NCBI GenBank assembly: GCA_973895155.1
Contig: OZ316892.1
Span: 13,826,001-13,890,000, forward strand
Source: Marsupella aquatica
Lineage: Eukaryota > Marchantiophyta
Length of the DNA: 64,000 bases
Direction of reading: 5' to 3'
Shown here: piece by piece, positions 37,740 to 50,799 of the stretch
Numbering within the stretch: position 1 is the first letter of the stretch
How the letters are laid out: every line of letters begins with the position of its first letter
Position numbers and translations under genes: made by a program
Notes under the pieces: model-generated
What the model saw: only the letters and a program-made list of their open reading frames with translations
The model's database searches: none
What the model was told of the DNA's origin: nothing

Positions 37740-38290
37740 TTGCAAATTTACACAGCAATTTACAAAGTTTACACATGTAAACACATCAACTGGTTTAGGG
37801 AAATTACATGTCACTTGTTGAATTCGCATACATTAACATGCCTTACATGTGCAACACATGCTTTACATGCATTTGACATATTTACATGTCATACCACCCT
37901 TACTTGACTTTGCACATTGGAAATAATGGTTTTATACCAAATACCCCTACTTTCCATTTACAAAGTGGTTGTTACACCCATTTCAATCACAAAATGGTTT
38001 TTACACCATTTTACACCCCTAGTTTACACCTAATGATACCATTCTAGATTATACCTCATGACACCAGTTTACACTGGTGTATGTCTTACCATTGTATAAT
38101 CCCATGCTTTACATTGGGTTTATACTTGTTTACACTGGTTACACCAGATTACACTTGCTTATAGCATTTACACTGGTTTACACCAATTTACACCATCAGG
38201 GGGAGTAAACTTTGGTCCATACACTTTTTGTGAGTAAATTGACCATTTATAACTTTTACACCAATTGACATGGGTTTACACCCATTTACA
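37740..38290 (+). repeat. TTTACAC-rich degenerate repeat in the LTR element
   Basis: Dozens of TTTACAC / TTACACC / TTACATG words recur over about 550 bases, closest packed at 37920-38290 (for example TTTACACTGGTTTACACC). The spacing is irregular, so it is a degenerate short-motif repeat and not a clean minisatellite. Confidence 0.75.
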
Positions 38291-39591
38291 CCCTTCATTA
38301 GGACAATATCTTACTTAAGGGTCTTATCCTCATGGTCTTTACACCATAAACAACCCCAACGAGAGCTTTTATAGCCATTGTTCGGTGGGATGATAGTTTT
38401 TAAGTATGGAACTAATACCATACCTTTAACCATGCTCTATGACCTAGTTTTTGAAGTATTTTGATGAGGTATAGATTTTCTAAGATCCAGTGATCGATGG
38501 CAGATATGTTTCTCACGAAAGATCCAGAATAATCTAAGGTATAGTACTTCAGGTTAGTTCCATGACCTTAGTTTCCGGCCATATCCAAAAGCGGATAATC
38601 AATAATCCTTTAGGGGTTTAACTGCGAATATTTAGATAGCGAATCATTTGAGCTAGCATTTTTCTGTGCCATGACACACATGGACGTTCGACTGAATGTT
38701 CGGATTCCACAGGGTTATTTGTGAAGTTATATTGACTTGACACTTTTTGTCAAAATATGAGAACTGCAAACGTGTAGGGCAGACGTGCCATATTATACAC
38801 ACACCCGCTGGTGTTGTGAATGCACACCCTTTGGTGCTGCAGATTATTTTTCACATAAAAACTATTTGATACTACATGTTTTTGAAATCTAAGATTGAGA
38901 GATTTCTTTGTGTGTCAACTACACACGCTTGCGAATTGTGCATTTTGCACAAGAACCCTCTATTTAAGAATCTAATTAGAAGTCCTTGAACTCTAAGGGA
39001 GAGGTTCGATATTTGAGTTTTACGAGAATAATATATTCCTCGAAACCTTGTTTTGAAGGGGAGATCATATTTTTCGGACTTTTTACATCCCATACTTTAC
39101 GCACTTAGTTGCACGAGATGATATTATTTATTATTATACTTTACACTTTGCGCAGCTGAGCCACGGACAAGTGATTTTATGATAATAACTTAATTACTAA
39201 TCATTTTTTCATATATGTTTTAATTTGTATTCGATGCGAGGATGTATGTGCGGATGTATGCACGATGGTGAGCGATTTGGAGACATGTCGCATTGTTGTT
39301 GAGTCGTTGAGCATACGACAACTTGTTCATTTTGACGGAGTGGAGTTGTTACGATTAACTCCACATACCACCGGATTCACTTGAGGACCGACAGGGCTGT
39401 ACTCTTTTTCCTTTAGAGCCGAGATTTTTTTTTTTCTCTGTTACCCTGATAGAGTTTTTTAGAGCTGTTAAAGGTTTTAACGAGGCATTACCTTCCTCAT
39501 TTGTACTCAAATCATGCCATGTTTATAAGCATGATAATCTAGTTAGAAGACTTTTTGTCTACATAGTTATCACTATATAGCCAAGGGGGAG

Positions 39592-39710
39592 TGTTATACC
39601 CTAACTAGACTCCATGGTTACCTTAACCATAGTTACCGTATAAGATAACTCAGACAGAGACTATATAAAGAGAGGAATCTCATTATCATTTCCCGCATCA
39701 TTCCTCAACA
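39592..39710 (+). repeat. 3' LTR (119 bp)
   Basis: It is identical to the 5' LTR except for three substitutions (CCG/CCA, ACAAAG/ACAGAG, ATTG/ATTC). It is followed by the AAAAA target-site copy and preceded by a purine-rich tract. Confidence 0.92.
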
Positions 39711-40484
39711 AAAAACTATAATAAGAGGTTGCGCCAAATATTGTAGTGTTTGTCATTTGAATTTACAGACCATTTCCGGTGAAAGAAATCAATAGGGGAA
39801 GAAATGGAAGGAATAGCAACCAACCAGGATCAGCCCTGAGATCACCTGTTGGGGAATTCTGCCGCCTGGACCAAATCTTGACTGCGCCCTGGACCGACTC
39901 TCCAGTCTCAACTTGGCACATCCAACTTGCAATGCCTCACAATCGCCATGCCCTTGGCCAATTCCCAAAGCATCCAACCCTCCCTTGCTTGCACATCTCC
40001 CTCCCTTGTGACATCCTTTTGGAGTGCCCTTGTGACCGGACGGGAGGGACCACTACTGAAGAAACTTTAAATCAAAAGCTGAAAGTAACCAAAAAATTGG
40101 GGTTTCAAGATGCAAGGGTGAGAAAAAGGGTTGTTGAAAAGTGGGCCAGGTCGTGCCATTGCCCCAAGGGGTTTCAACATTGGGGCGGCCAAAGCCAAGT
40201 AAGCGAGCACGGAACTAGGGTTACCAAGTGTACAAATGGCTTTAGGGGCAAGACTCCTGGAAGCAGGAGGAAAGTCGCCAAGGGTTGGGTTGGTGAGAGG
40301 AGGGGACCCCAATAGGATGTATCCTTGGTAGATATTGAGCTCATTCTAATATATATCTCATGTGTCTTGTAATGGTGTGGCCCAACCGGCGTTCAACTTA
40401 CTTACTTAGGGTTTGTCGAGCTTGGAATTGGACATGTAAATTTGAATCACTTACTATATATGTGTGTTGGATGCAGACAACAAA

Positions 40485-40715
40485 CATCATCTTTTTACTC
40501 GACGACATCTTTGGTGCCATGACATCTTTTTACTTGACGACATCTTTGACATAACAACATCTTTGGCTCCACAACATCTTTATACTTGACAACATTTTTG
40601 ACATAACAACATCATTTACATAATGACATATTTGGCGTCACGACATCTTTGTACTTGATGACATCTTTCACATAATAACATCTTTAGCGGCATGACTTCT
40701 TTTACTCAACAACGT
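40485..40715. repeat. ACATCTTT minisatellite with higher-order period
   Basis: The word (G/A)ACATCTTT recurs every 16-20 bases. A composite unit of roughly 54 bases (ACATCTTTGGC...CACGACATCTTT.TACTTGACGACATCTTTGACATAACA) is repeated about four times with drift. It has no coding meaning. Confidence 0.85.
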
Positions 40716-43039
40716 CTTTTGTGCAACACACAGGATTGAGCTACTTTACTATAATGTCAGGTTACATATGGTCAACTTACACGTGTAGGGTTAACTCAGA
40801 ACCATTTGATGACCAAAATCCTGTCACATGCCTGCATTGGATGTCCAGGACTTCCCTCTAAACCAAAATCCAACCCGTCTACACCACTTAGGGGCCGGGT
40901 CACCTAGGGTGAGCCTGCCTCTGCCCACCCTCTCCCATACTCCTATCTTTGCTCCCATTTTTCAATCCTTACCCTCCCATTGCCCCTCCCGATTGTCATT
41001 TTTAGGGCAGCACCAAGCACCAAAATGCCTACACTCAAGTCACATTTTCACTGTTGACATTGGTCAAGGTGTGGCATGGTTTCAGGTGTTGGATAGTTCT
41101 AAGTTAAGTGTACATGGTCAAATTATCTAGTGCAAGAAAAACATTGCATTTTAGTGAATAAAACAAAAGTGTGGCAAGGTACTAGTTCCAACAAAAACTG
41201 TGGCAAGGTAGTAAATCTCAGTATTGTCCAATCAGGAAGCCGTCTGTAAGTCTATATTCTTCTCTTGGTAGGACCACCACAATATATTGTCCATTATCTG
41301 ACTTTTCCATGGAAAGGTAACTCCTATGGCACCTGGATTGTGGATTTGCATGGTTAACGCCCTTCTGGCTTTTTCTTTTTGAAATTTCCCAAGGCATTAT
41401 TTCAGTGGAAAAACATTTATTGTTGGCATTTTCTTCCCTTTGTGTCTGTCTAACTTAACTTGAGTTAAATTTTTACCCACCATCCCAAATTAATGCAAAC
41501 CATTGGCCACTCACCCTGGCATTTTTATTTTACGGATATCTTTATTTTTGAGAGATTTTCCACTTTATCTTTAATTTTTTGGTTTATTACTATATCACAC
41601 CCAAGTTGCCTATTTTCATTATCAATTGAATCAGATATGGAGAAGCATCGATCATTTCCAATTGGAAAAAGAATGAAGGCCTGCCTGTTCCAAAATTTGT
41701 TGAAGAGTCTTCTTTTCTCTTGTACACCCGAGAGACAACCACCTACTACATAGCTTGGACACATCCCTATGCATCCGTCCAACATTGGAATGGCGTGAGG
41801 TCCAATTGAAAAGTTGGATTGTGTACACTCGTTTACTTACTTTAACTTTGGACTTGGGTTCCCTCTTGACACTTTCAACTTCAGTCTCCAATAGATTGCA
41901 ATGTTTGCTTAGATGCTCGGATGGACTACAGAAACGGTTTTTCTTTCTTTTTCTTAATTATTATTTTTAAGGCGACAGTGCGCCGCTTTTATTCCAGAGG
42001 CCACCACGGCAAAGACCAACGGGACACAGAGAACAAAAACCCCAAGGGGCCAGAGCACACTAAAACCAAACACCAAAGAGGCAAAAACCACCCCAAAGAA
42101 GCCTAAAATTGCCTTAGCACACCCATGTAACATGCAGGATGGAGGCAGGGTGAGCAATGCAAAAACAAAACAGCCAAGACAAGAGGCCTGGAGCACTCCC
42201 AAAAGAGTATGTGGCAGTCACACTGACAAGAGCAAGCATGGATTACAGAAACCTTGCACATATTGCTTTGGAATGCTACATCTTACCAAGATAGCACCTT
42301 CCTTTCTATGAATATTCACCTTCTTGAATGGCAAAGTGCTTGGTCCATTCAGATCTTTGGGTCAAATGTTGTGATCTATCCCAACACTTTCTTATTCAAG
42401 TTGGTTTATTTATATTATTTGACTGAACTAATTGATGTTCAGCAGTGGGACCTCAGAATCTATGATTGCTAGGCAAGGGTAGGGTAGCCCTGGTAGAGGA
42501 GGTAAAAAGATATGGATGTGGAGATGATTTGTTCAGTCTAAGGTCAACCAAAGAGCTGAAAATGATGCTCGGATGGACCGCCCCTTGGATTGCCACAACA
42601 ACTTTGTAGAGCCAAAAAACGTGACCAATTTTAACAAAGGAAATACACTATTTGAGTCCAGAGAAACACTTCAAAAAGGTCTATCCTAGTTTTTGGTCAA
42701 CCATTGTGATCCCATCTAGACATTTCTCTCCCAAACAGTTCATTAATCTCTAACCTACTATTTGAATTTGACAAATAGGGAGTGCATATAAAAGTGCAAA
42801 AGAGCAAAAAGTGCCAGTCCAGGAGACAAGATCCAAAGGCCACAGACCCAATAAAGAAGAGAAAACAAGAGAAAAAGCCCAAAAGAGGAAAGCGCCAAAA
42901 AAACCCAAGAGCCAAAAGGCACGAGAGTCCCATGGGCTATAAAGGTACTAAAGCCCCTACTGAGCAACACACTGATGGGAGAGTTTGAAGAGGACTACGA
43001 TTAGAGAGTAGAGACGCTAAAAACAAACGTTTCAACCTC

Positions 43040-43325
43040 CCATAAGTAGTGTGCCTACTTAAATAATTGGGAGCGATAGCAGATGAGGGCCGTGTAAAAT
43101 ATAAAATAAAATAAACGGGATTTCTTAGTGCATACGCAGTACGGTACATTCCCTCGTTGCACTGTGGGAACTGGTTTTTTAGATTCAGTTCAATAAGAAT
43201 AGTGAATATCTACATTTATAATTGGGAGTGCGCTACAGTAGATAGCAGACGAGGGCCTTTGCAAAACATAAAATAAAATTAAAAACCGGATTTCTTAGTG
43301 CACAGGCGAGGTTGGGTACATTCCC
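43040..43325. repeat. Two-copy ~100-bp duplication
   Basis: ATTGGGAG(C/T)G, AGCAGA(T/C)GAGGGCC, ATAAAATAAAAT and GGATTTCTTAGTGCA recur in the same order at about 43061-43152 and 43222-43325. The intervening ~70 bases are unrelated. Confidence 0.75.
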
Positions 43326-43967
43326 ATATGAGAGCTGGCCTTTTAGATTCAATGATAATGATGATATGATATGATATAATATAATATAGATATATGAATC
43401 TAATCTACTGATTGGTGGTCATCATCCTACTCATTCATTCTGTTGTTTGTCAGTTTGGCACTGCTACATATATGACATATCTCCTCCTCATCTCGGAATC
43501 CGGTTTGTTTGATGCCGTGACGGAAACCACTTGACGCGTCCCGGAATCTGCTCCGATTCTGGGCTCATGTGTCTCTGTGGGGCCGACGCCAAAACACTCT
43601 CGTCTCTCGTCTCTCGGCTCTCGCGCTTTCGATTTTGTGTCCGTCTCCTTCACCATCAACAGGATCAACAATCTGCTCCTGCTCCTGCTCCTGTGCCGGC
43701 AGTGAAATCGATTGGCAGCCTTGCCTTTCTGTTGCGATTGTGATGCTGAGCAGTGAGCAGTGAGCACCGTCGTCTGCTGAGGCCGGCGGCTTCTGCACGA
43801 GGCAGCGGAATAAGATATGAGATTATGAGCGCTCCGTTTGGTGACGCAAAAGTGCCGCGTTGGTTTGGGTCTTGGGTCTTGGGGTCTTGATCTTTGATCT
43901 TTGATTTTGATTTTGGAAAGAGTAAGTAAAAGAGTGCCTTTGTTTGTTACCGCTCTCATGACGCTTC

Positions 43968-46028
43968 CCGCTCGCTCGTGATGCTGTTTGACTGTGGTGT
44001 CGTAATGGTTTGGATGAGTCTTGGCACGGTGCCAATTCGTACACACGAGATTGCGGTGTCCATGTTGGCGTGCGTCAATTGCTGACGCTCTCATTTGCGG
44101 AATCGGGCAATTGGCTACGGGGAGAGGCCTGGGGAGGCGGCGATTTACAATCGAGTGGACTTTCGCAGAGGACTTGGTTTTGCTTTGGAGTTTTTGTGGC
44201 TTAGATGAGGAGTGTGGATGTGTTTAGGAGGAGGCCTTTCTAGTTTTGGCCCCGGGGCTGGTGATACGAGACGAGACGAGCCGAAGGTCTTACGCGACTT
44301 CGTCGATAGAGTGCCTGCCTGCGTCAAGACTGGTTCGGTTTGGGGTGTCTTTTGAGATCAGACCCGTGTTCGGTTCGGAGGAGGTTTTCGAGAAGTTCTC
44401 ATCTGCGCCTTTGGCGTGATCCTGCTTCCGTTCTTGAACGCAGTCTTGATCGGCCTTGTGGTGATTCGTGGAGCGGGTTCCTCGCCTATGCTTCATCTTC
44501 GGTGAATTCGGGTGAGTTCTTTCTTCTCTTTCTTCTCTTGCTTCTCTCTCGCTTCTCTTTCTCTCTCTCTTTCTTTCTCCTCGCTCACAATTTGGTTTAT
44601 ACTATTTGCTTAATGTCCCTTGGGAATCTGCATAATTCAATGCCACACCACTACAAAATTAGTGAATATCGACAAGGATCCAGTCGGATTATTGGAGCGC
44701 GTACGTTCGAAGGGGTCTGTAGTTCATCAAAGAAAGGGAGATCAGGTACTCTAGGCGGCAACAGAGGAGACTGAACTTGTTCAACTTAACATCATACAGA
44801 ATAGGTCAATGAACTTAACTTCTACGGGGATTCAATCGATCGTTATGGAGCCAAATGTATACAAAGAGTGTCCACGGTCTATCGAAGGGAGACAAATCAG
44901 GTGGCTAGCCAAACAGGAGACCTAACTTTTCCAAAGTACAGTGTCGCAATCAACTCCACGAACGTTCGAATTAAAGCCAGGTGCTTGCCCCCGACCAAGA
45001 GGACGGAGAGACCAGTGCACACCAGACGAAGCAGACCAGTCTGAGAGCGCATGCTCCGCTAAAAAAATAAATCTCTACTATCCGCTACCCTCCCGCCCGC
45101 GAATTCAGTTACAGTGCTGCAGTGGCTGAACGTCACTACCGTATCACCCGGGCCGCATTGATTGCACTGTGCACTGCTCAACGGGGTTCGTTTAAGGTGC
45201 TCAACAATGTATACTGTGGGTACCGCTGGCAGTGAATGCCCATATCATTTTTCGTGATTGCGCCCTCGTCCTGCTTGTCGCTCCCCGCATTGCTTGATAT
45301 GTCCCTGGCCGCAACTGCTCCCTGGACCGGGTCACATGACTTGAATTTTTCCGTCGCTGCTTCCCTAAGGAAGCTTCTTATTCACTGCTACAGTATGACT
45401 CTGTATCCATTCAATCGAGGAACCACTATATCCGATCACCGGCGGAGAAGAGATGCTGAAAGCAGGATCAGAATTACTTTGCCGGTTTACATTATTGAAG
45501 ATGGAGGTCAGGTCTTAGCGTGATTACAATCTTCGCTTCAGTAAACTACCAAGCATTTGCGTTTAGGTTGCTCAGGAAAGTATGAGCAGTTTAGGTTATA
45601 CTGATGATTTTGGGACTGTCTTTCGGCGAGAGTTCAGTCTAAAAATTGAGTTCCTATAATTGACGCTGGAGGGATGTTGGAAGTCCACATCGTAAGACAG
45701 GCACATGCCTTTCAGATCCTCTGTTACCTGGGTGCATGATTTGAGCACAACATAGTCCTTAATGTGGTTTGCGTACTTGAACTCAAATGAATGACTGGTT
45801 CGGAGTTCCCGGACGGAGAGTGCATGACTCTGTTGTGCTCAAAGCATGCACCCAACAGTTTCTTTGGCATTGCGACACTCTTCCATGGTTAATTTCGTGA
45901 GTTCCAAGTTGTGGTCTGGCGCAGTGTTCCAGTTATCATTGGACTATTCATACGATATGTGGTATTACGTCAGCCGTAGTCAAAAGTTTGTTGGCAAAAT
46001 CCTTGTTACATCGGGTTGTGCACTGACA
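43968..46028 (+). promoter_or_regulatory. CHY-RING gene promoter, leader exon and leader intron (duplication copy 2)
   Basis: This is the partner of 18700-20635. A leader exon ends at 44511 (...GGTGAATTCG before GGTGAGTTCT) and is followed by a pyrimidine-rich CT tract. The matching 3' splice site is TGTCCTGTTTCAG at 46483, eighteen bases before the start codon at 46502. The whole leader intron (44512-46483) is about 2 kb. Long leader introns in plants often raise expression. The transcription start was not located. Confidence 0.7.
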
Positions 46029-46501
46029 CGTAGTTGAATCTGTGACTCTTCTTGAAGAGAGTGTGCTTCTGGGCTTCATCAGAGTAGCGTTGTTCTGTGC
46101 TTAGTCCTGATCTACCTATAGGACTACAATGTCGGTTGTAGTAATTGGGCGGCCGGAAGGATTGACGGCTCCTTTTCTTGCCGAGGACTATCTTGCAAGA
46201 ACGGATCATGCTGAGCCGTCGGGACAGGTACTTCGCCTCTCCAGTGGCTGTCTTCTGCTGATGAATCATTCCTGACAAGTTTTTGTGGCTATTTGCACGT
46301 CATCTTCGACATCTACGATTCAAACTTGATGGCATATGTCGGCCGCTTTTTGAGATGAGCCAGTTCCTAATTTAGTGTCGAACTCAACTCTGTCAAGGGC
46401 AGGGTGCGCTTTTGTGTAACAAGAAACACGGGGTCTTCCAGTGAAGAAGCGTCATTCCTTACAGTGATATTGTCCTGTTTCAGGAGAATCGTCTTTACCA
46501 G

Positions 46502-49500
46502 ATGGTCCAAAATCTGGATTTGGAAAGTGGACCAGAAGAATCAAGTGTTTGTGGATCTTCCTGCGGAACTAGTCATTCTCACAGGAGTCCATCCCTTGAG
46601 ATTGTAACGGAGCAATCCAAGCGAGAATCTTTTGGTCACTTGAAATATGGGTCAGCTTGTATCCCTGCCCCTTTTCTAGTAGTTTCCATACTAAGATTGA
46701 ATAGTCATGAATGCTTCTCCTGTGAGAGTCCTCTTTTGAATTTTGTTAAAGTTTTGAACTACTCCAAATGGGATGTAGCAAAGGCGAGACTGGCTTGTGT
46801 AGAAATGGTTCCGAAAATTCTGAGCCCTCATCTCGGCTATAAGGGTTGACTTCTCACGCAAGGCAACTTACGTTCTTCCTCTTGACCAGGTGTTCTCATT
46901 ACAAAAGGAGATGTCGTATCCGGGCTCCTTGCTGTGGAGAAGTCTTTGACTGCCGTCACTGTCATAATGAAGTCAAGGTAGGCTGATCTAATTCGCCTTA
47001 TTTTCGCACCTTCATTCCAATCTGTAGCGTTGGTAGCTGTTCCTGTTTACATCTTGGCTTGCCTCAGGGCCCCATTGATGTCAATGTCCCCTGAGGTGCT
47101 GTTTTTTGTCAATGATTGTTTAACAGAACGCAAACGAGCAGAACCCCAAGAAGCGCCATGATTTACCTCGCCATGCAGTGGAATCGGTATGTGTTTATGA
47201 GTTCTAAATTTTGTAACATAGCTTTGCTGTGCCTTTGTTGCACGATGCTTGTGATGTATCTTGCTATATTGCTGACCAATTGTTTATGATACTGTAGGTG
47301 ATTTGCTCTATCTGCTCCACTGAACAAGAGGTGCACCTCAAGTCTCAACTCTTTACTGTTTGGTTTACCTTTTTCTTAGAGCTTCCATAGCTGTCTGAGA
47401 GCTCAGAATTCCTACTCTGGGTTTCGATTTTTTCTTTTAATTTGTAGTGTTTCCTATCTTTGTCAAGAAATTTATAGTTACTCCAAGCTCCTCCTGGGGC
47501 GCTTGACTTACTTTAATTCTGATTCTGGACTTCCTTCAGGTGCAACAAATTTGCAATAATTGTGGAGTGTGCATGGGAGAATATTTTTGTGGCAAGTGCA
47601 AGTTCTTTGACGATGAGGTAAAAGCATCGTAGATGCCTTCGAAAAATTGTTTAGGACTGTTATTCGCTGTTCTCAGTCAAATTACCTGGCAATGCTTTTT
47701 ACAGAAGCGTAAAGTTCTTGCATGGGTTGTCATGGACGTCACTGTTGGAAGCTTTGTAGCTCCCACCTCGAAACAGGTTGCTTAAATCGCAATTTCATGA
47801 ACTCATATCGAATTGAGATTTTTTAATATTTGGTGCAGATGACGAAGGGGCAATATCATTGTGATGCTTGTGGAATCTGCAGGTATTTCTCGTGCCAGAA
47901 TTTTTCTTGTTGGTACCTTTGTTCCTGGTTTATTAGTTTGACAACATCTGCAATTGTCTCCTTTGGTCGTGCGCTGAATCTTTTCTCAAGGCAGGGGACG
48001 TGACCTCTCATGATGTGGGTCTGCAGAATCGGAGGTCGTGACAAGTTTTTTCACTGCCAAAGATGTGGTACGTCTATTCAAAGCTTTTCATGTAAAATGG
48101 CTGGATGTTAACCTCTAAGGTTGAGTTTGAATAGTTTTAGTTGTCACAGGGATGGTAAAAATTCAAATTTGACAGCTTTCTTAGTGCTTAAAGCCTGCAG
48201 TGTTCTTGGTTGTTTGACTTAAGTACTTATTTTCACTGTGTTGTGTGGTTCAACAAACCCATTATTTCACATAGCGGTCCATCTCTACCATTTGATAAAC
48301 CCATACACCTACCTGCCCGTCATCCAGCACATAGTGCTTTCATGGAAGGTCACTCATACGCCTCTGCCATAGTTGCGTGATATATTCAACCTGGAAAATG
48401 ACATTCGAGCCGCTGAAAGTCTTTAATATGTTCGATAGATGTTCAGTGAAGAAGTATTAACGAAGCAATTTCCGGTAGTGTTCATGTTTAATCTGTACAT
48501 TCATTTCTGTAGGTTTTGTTGTCGTTGCCAGGTTGCTGCTATTCAGTTGTTTTGCAAAAGGGTCATCCTTGTGTAGAGAAGGCAATGCACCACAATTGTC
48601 CTGTCTGCTTTGAGGTAACTGGATCCCTTTGATCAAAGTGTTTATAACTGTTCGGACATTTAATTTGGCCTCATTAATGGAACTTGTATTGGCCTTTATA
48701 AACTTCATATTTCAAGCTTTGTGAAGTTTCTCTGAGTGATCTGCTGGTGATCATGAGGCTGGATGAGGATACTTATGCTCATAACCGACAATGCAGTATC
48801 TATTCGATTCAATGAAGGATATCACGGTGATGGCATGTGGTCACACTATGCACTTAGAGTGTTTTAACGAGATGCAGAGACATACTCAGTAAGTTACTGG
48901 CTCCCAACTGGTACCCTTGCTTCAGAGGACAGTCCGCCCCTCCTGTTTCTAGGTTTGGCAAAGAACTGAATTGAATTTCCTAAGAGTTTTGCATAGAGTC
49001 TAGGTAAAGGGGTTCAAAGGTAGGTTTACTCACAGTTGATCTCTTGTGGTGGTTTTTATAACTCCCCCCCCCCCCCCCCACATTGGACAGCAGGTTGGCA
49101 TAGGTTGTAGAAGTAAGATGAACCTATACCAATCTAAAATCTTCCATTCTTAAATCTTGGCAGGTTTTCATGCCCTTTGTGCTCAAAGTCAACCTGCGAC
49201 ATGACTAAATATTGGGAGCAATTAGACCGAGAGGTTGCTGCGACTCCAATGCCAGAGGCTTATCAGAACAAGATGGTGAGTTGTTATCCACTGGTTTTAG
49301 GGTGTTTTGATTCTAATTGCTTTTTTGAAGTAAATACGCCTCGCTAACCTTTAGTGTACGTGAATTAGGATGATCCGGGAAAGAAGAATGAAAGTCTCTA
49401 ACAAACAAGAAATCTCCAATTGCAGGTTTGGATATTGTGTAATGATTGCGGTGTGACCAGCAAAGTTTTATTCCACATTATTGCACACAAGTGTGGTCAA

Positions 49501-49557
49501 TGCCATTCCTACAACACACGGCAGACGAAGGGTAGGCCCGATCAAGGACTAGAGTGA
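46502..49557 (+). CDS. CHY-zinc-finger RING E3 ubiquitin ligase (MIEL1/CHYR1 type)
   Basis: Eleven coding exons join in frame: 46502-46650, 46890-46977, 47127-47186, 47298-47330, 47540-47617, 47839-47882, 48027-48067, 48532-48614, 48797-48888, 49164-49275, 49426-49557 (303 aa). Domains in order are a CHY zinc finger from [10 protein letters not shown] (about residues 49-125), a CTCHY finger ([11 protein letters not shown]...[12 protein letters not shown], about 137-185), a C3H2C3-type RING (NCPVCFE...[10 protein letters not shown]...CPLC, about 186-235) and a C-terminal zinc ribbon (CNDCG...HKCGQCH). Plant relatives (MIEL1, CHYR1/RZFP34) are E3 ligases that ubiquitinate transcription factors and act in ABA, drought and defence signalling. 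All metal ligands appear present. The N-terminal 45 residues are unconserved and Ser/Glu-rich. The ATG at 46502 is the first in-frame one after the leader-intron acceptor. Confidence 0.92.
49064..49079. repeat. Poly-C tract in the CHY-RING intron
   Basis: Sixteen consecutive C residues lie in the intron between the RING-core exon (ending 48888) and the next exon (49164). It is an unstable, hard-to-sequence tract about 85 bases upstream of the splice acceptor. Confidence 0.9.
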
Positions 49558-50799
49558 CCTTGTTCAACGTAAGCTTGTAGACCTGGCACTCTTCAAGGAA
49601 ATTATTTATGTGTTTCTAACACGGGTACTTAATTGGATTGAATTAAATCTGACATGTGACCTAACAGTAGCGTAGTTACAGGTGGATGATGAACGATCCA
49701 TTAGGGGGTAGATGATTTGCCCTGCTAGGGAGGTCCATTTGTATTATAATTTTGAATGTTCATTCTTTTGGAGGGACCTGCGGTTCTGGAGAATTAATAT
49801 TTTTACGAAGTCCTGGGTTGCACCAAGGAGAAGCCAGACCGATATTGAATGAACATATGTCGTAGCCCTGAGTCAAAGCTGAGATTCACGTTTCTGGTGT
49901 GATTTCTGTAATGTGAATCCCTGTTCACATGTCGTACGAAAGGTTACGCACGTTACCAAGATTTTTTTAAAACTTTGTTTCCTTTACGGTTAGGCGTACC
50001 CGGAGCTGCCTTTCCTCTGAACTGTCATCGCCAACAGAATATTATTGTCCCCATCGCCCTGTAATATGCATTCCGGATATCATGTTCGATTAGTCCATTA
50101 GTACACCCGTGGATTGACCTAACCTGTAGAACAAAGCTCGTTTGTAGGTTCGAGTACAGTCTACCTTGCGACGAAGGTAATGATGTTCGTAATGTCCATT
50201 AAAAGTCAGCCCACTATCTCTACCCGTATTGAGGGCACTCATTGTCCTTGGTCAAGTCTCCTGGGATCTTCCTAGAAAATTCGCCCACCTCGTCTCTAAT
50301 CTCCAGGAGAAGGTTGCGATTCCTGGTTTCTTGTGGCGAAGCGAGGATGTTGGTTCAATATGTCTCTAAGCAGAAGTTCAGGCAGGAGGGGAGGGATGTG
50401 TCTGTTCTGTGCGTGTGTAATCGCATTGCGTGCATACATCGAAATGACAAGACGAGCGAGGACACGAATAGGAAGTCCCGTTTGTGAGATTTTTCGTGCG
50501 TTTTGCACATCAAGTCATGCCACAATACTCAACCGCAAGCAACCGAGAAGAAAGAAAGTGCTACGGACTGTAGATACAAAAGGGTAATACAAACCCAACG
50601 TGGAAAATCTGGGCCCACCATGTGAATTTAAATTCAGTTGGAAATGAGGCCTCGTTCCCGTGGTTATCTTGGTCGCAGATCCGTCTCAAATTTGTTGATG
50701 ACCGTAGGTTCTAATTAACAGGGACACCCAGTTCATTTCGTTCAAGTGCAGCCAACCTTTAGCGTTCTGAGGAACAGAACCTAACGTATGTTCGAGAGT

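Larger units (their letters stand above)
36319..39710 (+). mobile_element. Complete non-autonomous LTR element (TRIM/LARD-like), 3.4 kb
   Basis: Two direct 119-bp LTRs bound the element, each starting TG and ending CA. It is flanked on both sides by AAAAA, a 5-bp target-site duplication. A purine-rich tract CCAAGGGGGAG abuts the 3' LTR, as expected of a polypurine tract on the + strand. CGTTATCAGCACGACTC directly follows the 5' LTR and resembles a primer-binding sequence seen in plant Copia elements. No gag, protease, integrase or reverse-transcriptase motifs were found inside, so it would need proteins from another element. The LTRs differ at only three positions, so it is fairly young. Confidence 0.9.
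39711..43967. other. Intergenic region between the LTR element and the CHY-RING leader
   Basis: A 178-codon ORF at 39779-40315 (+) is the longest, but it is proline/glycine/arginine-rich, has a similar-length shadow on the other strand and shows no domain, so it is not called a gene. The region also holds a higher-order ACATCTTT repeat (40485-40715), purine-rich AAAC/AAAG stretches (about 41990-42110 and 42785-42930), a local duplication (43040-43320) and AT-rich microsatellites near 43355-43395. Confidence 0.45.

Noticed and set aside
39779-40315. 178-codon ORF on the + strand
   Set aside because: It starts only 69 bases after the LTR element's 3' end. Pro/Gly/Arg-rich composition, opposite-strand shadows and lack of any motif give no support as a gene.
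43450-44094. 214-codon minus-strand ORF upstream of the CHY-RING leader
   Set aside because: Low-complexity basic composition rich in Arg, Ser and Gln. Three other frames are open over the same stretch and there is no known domain.
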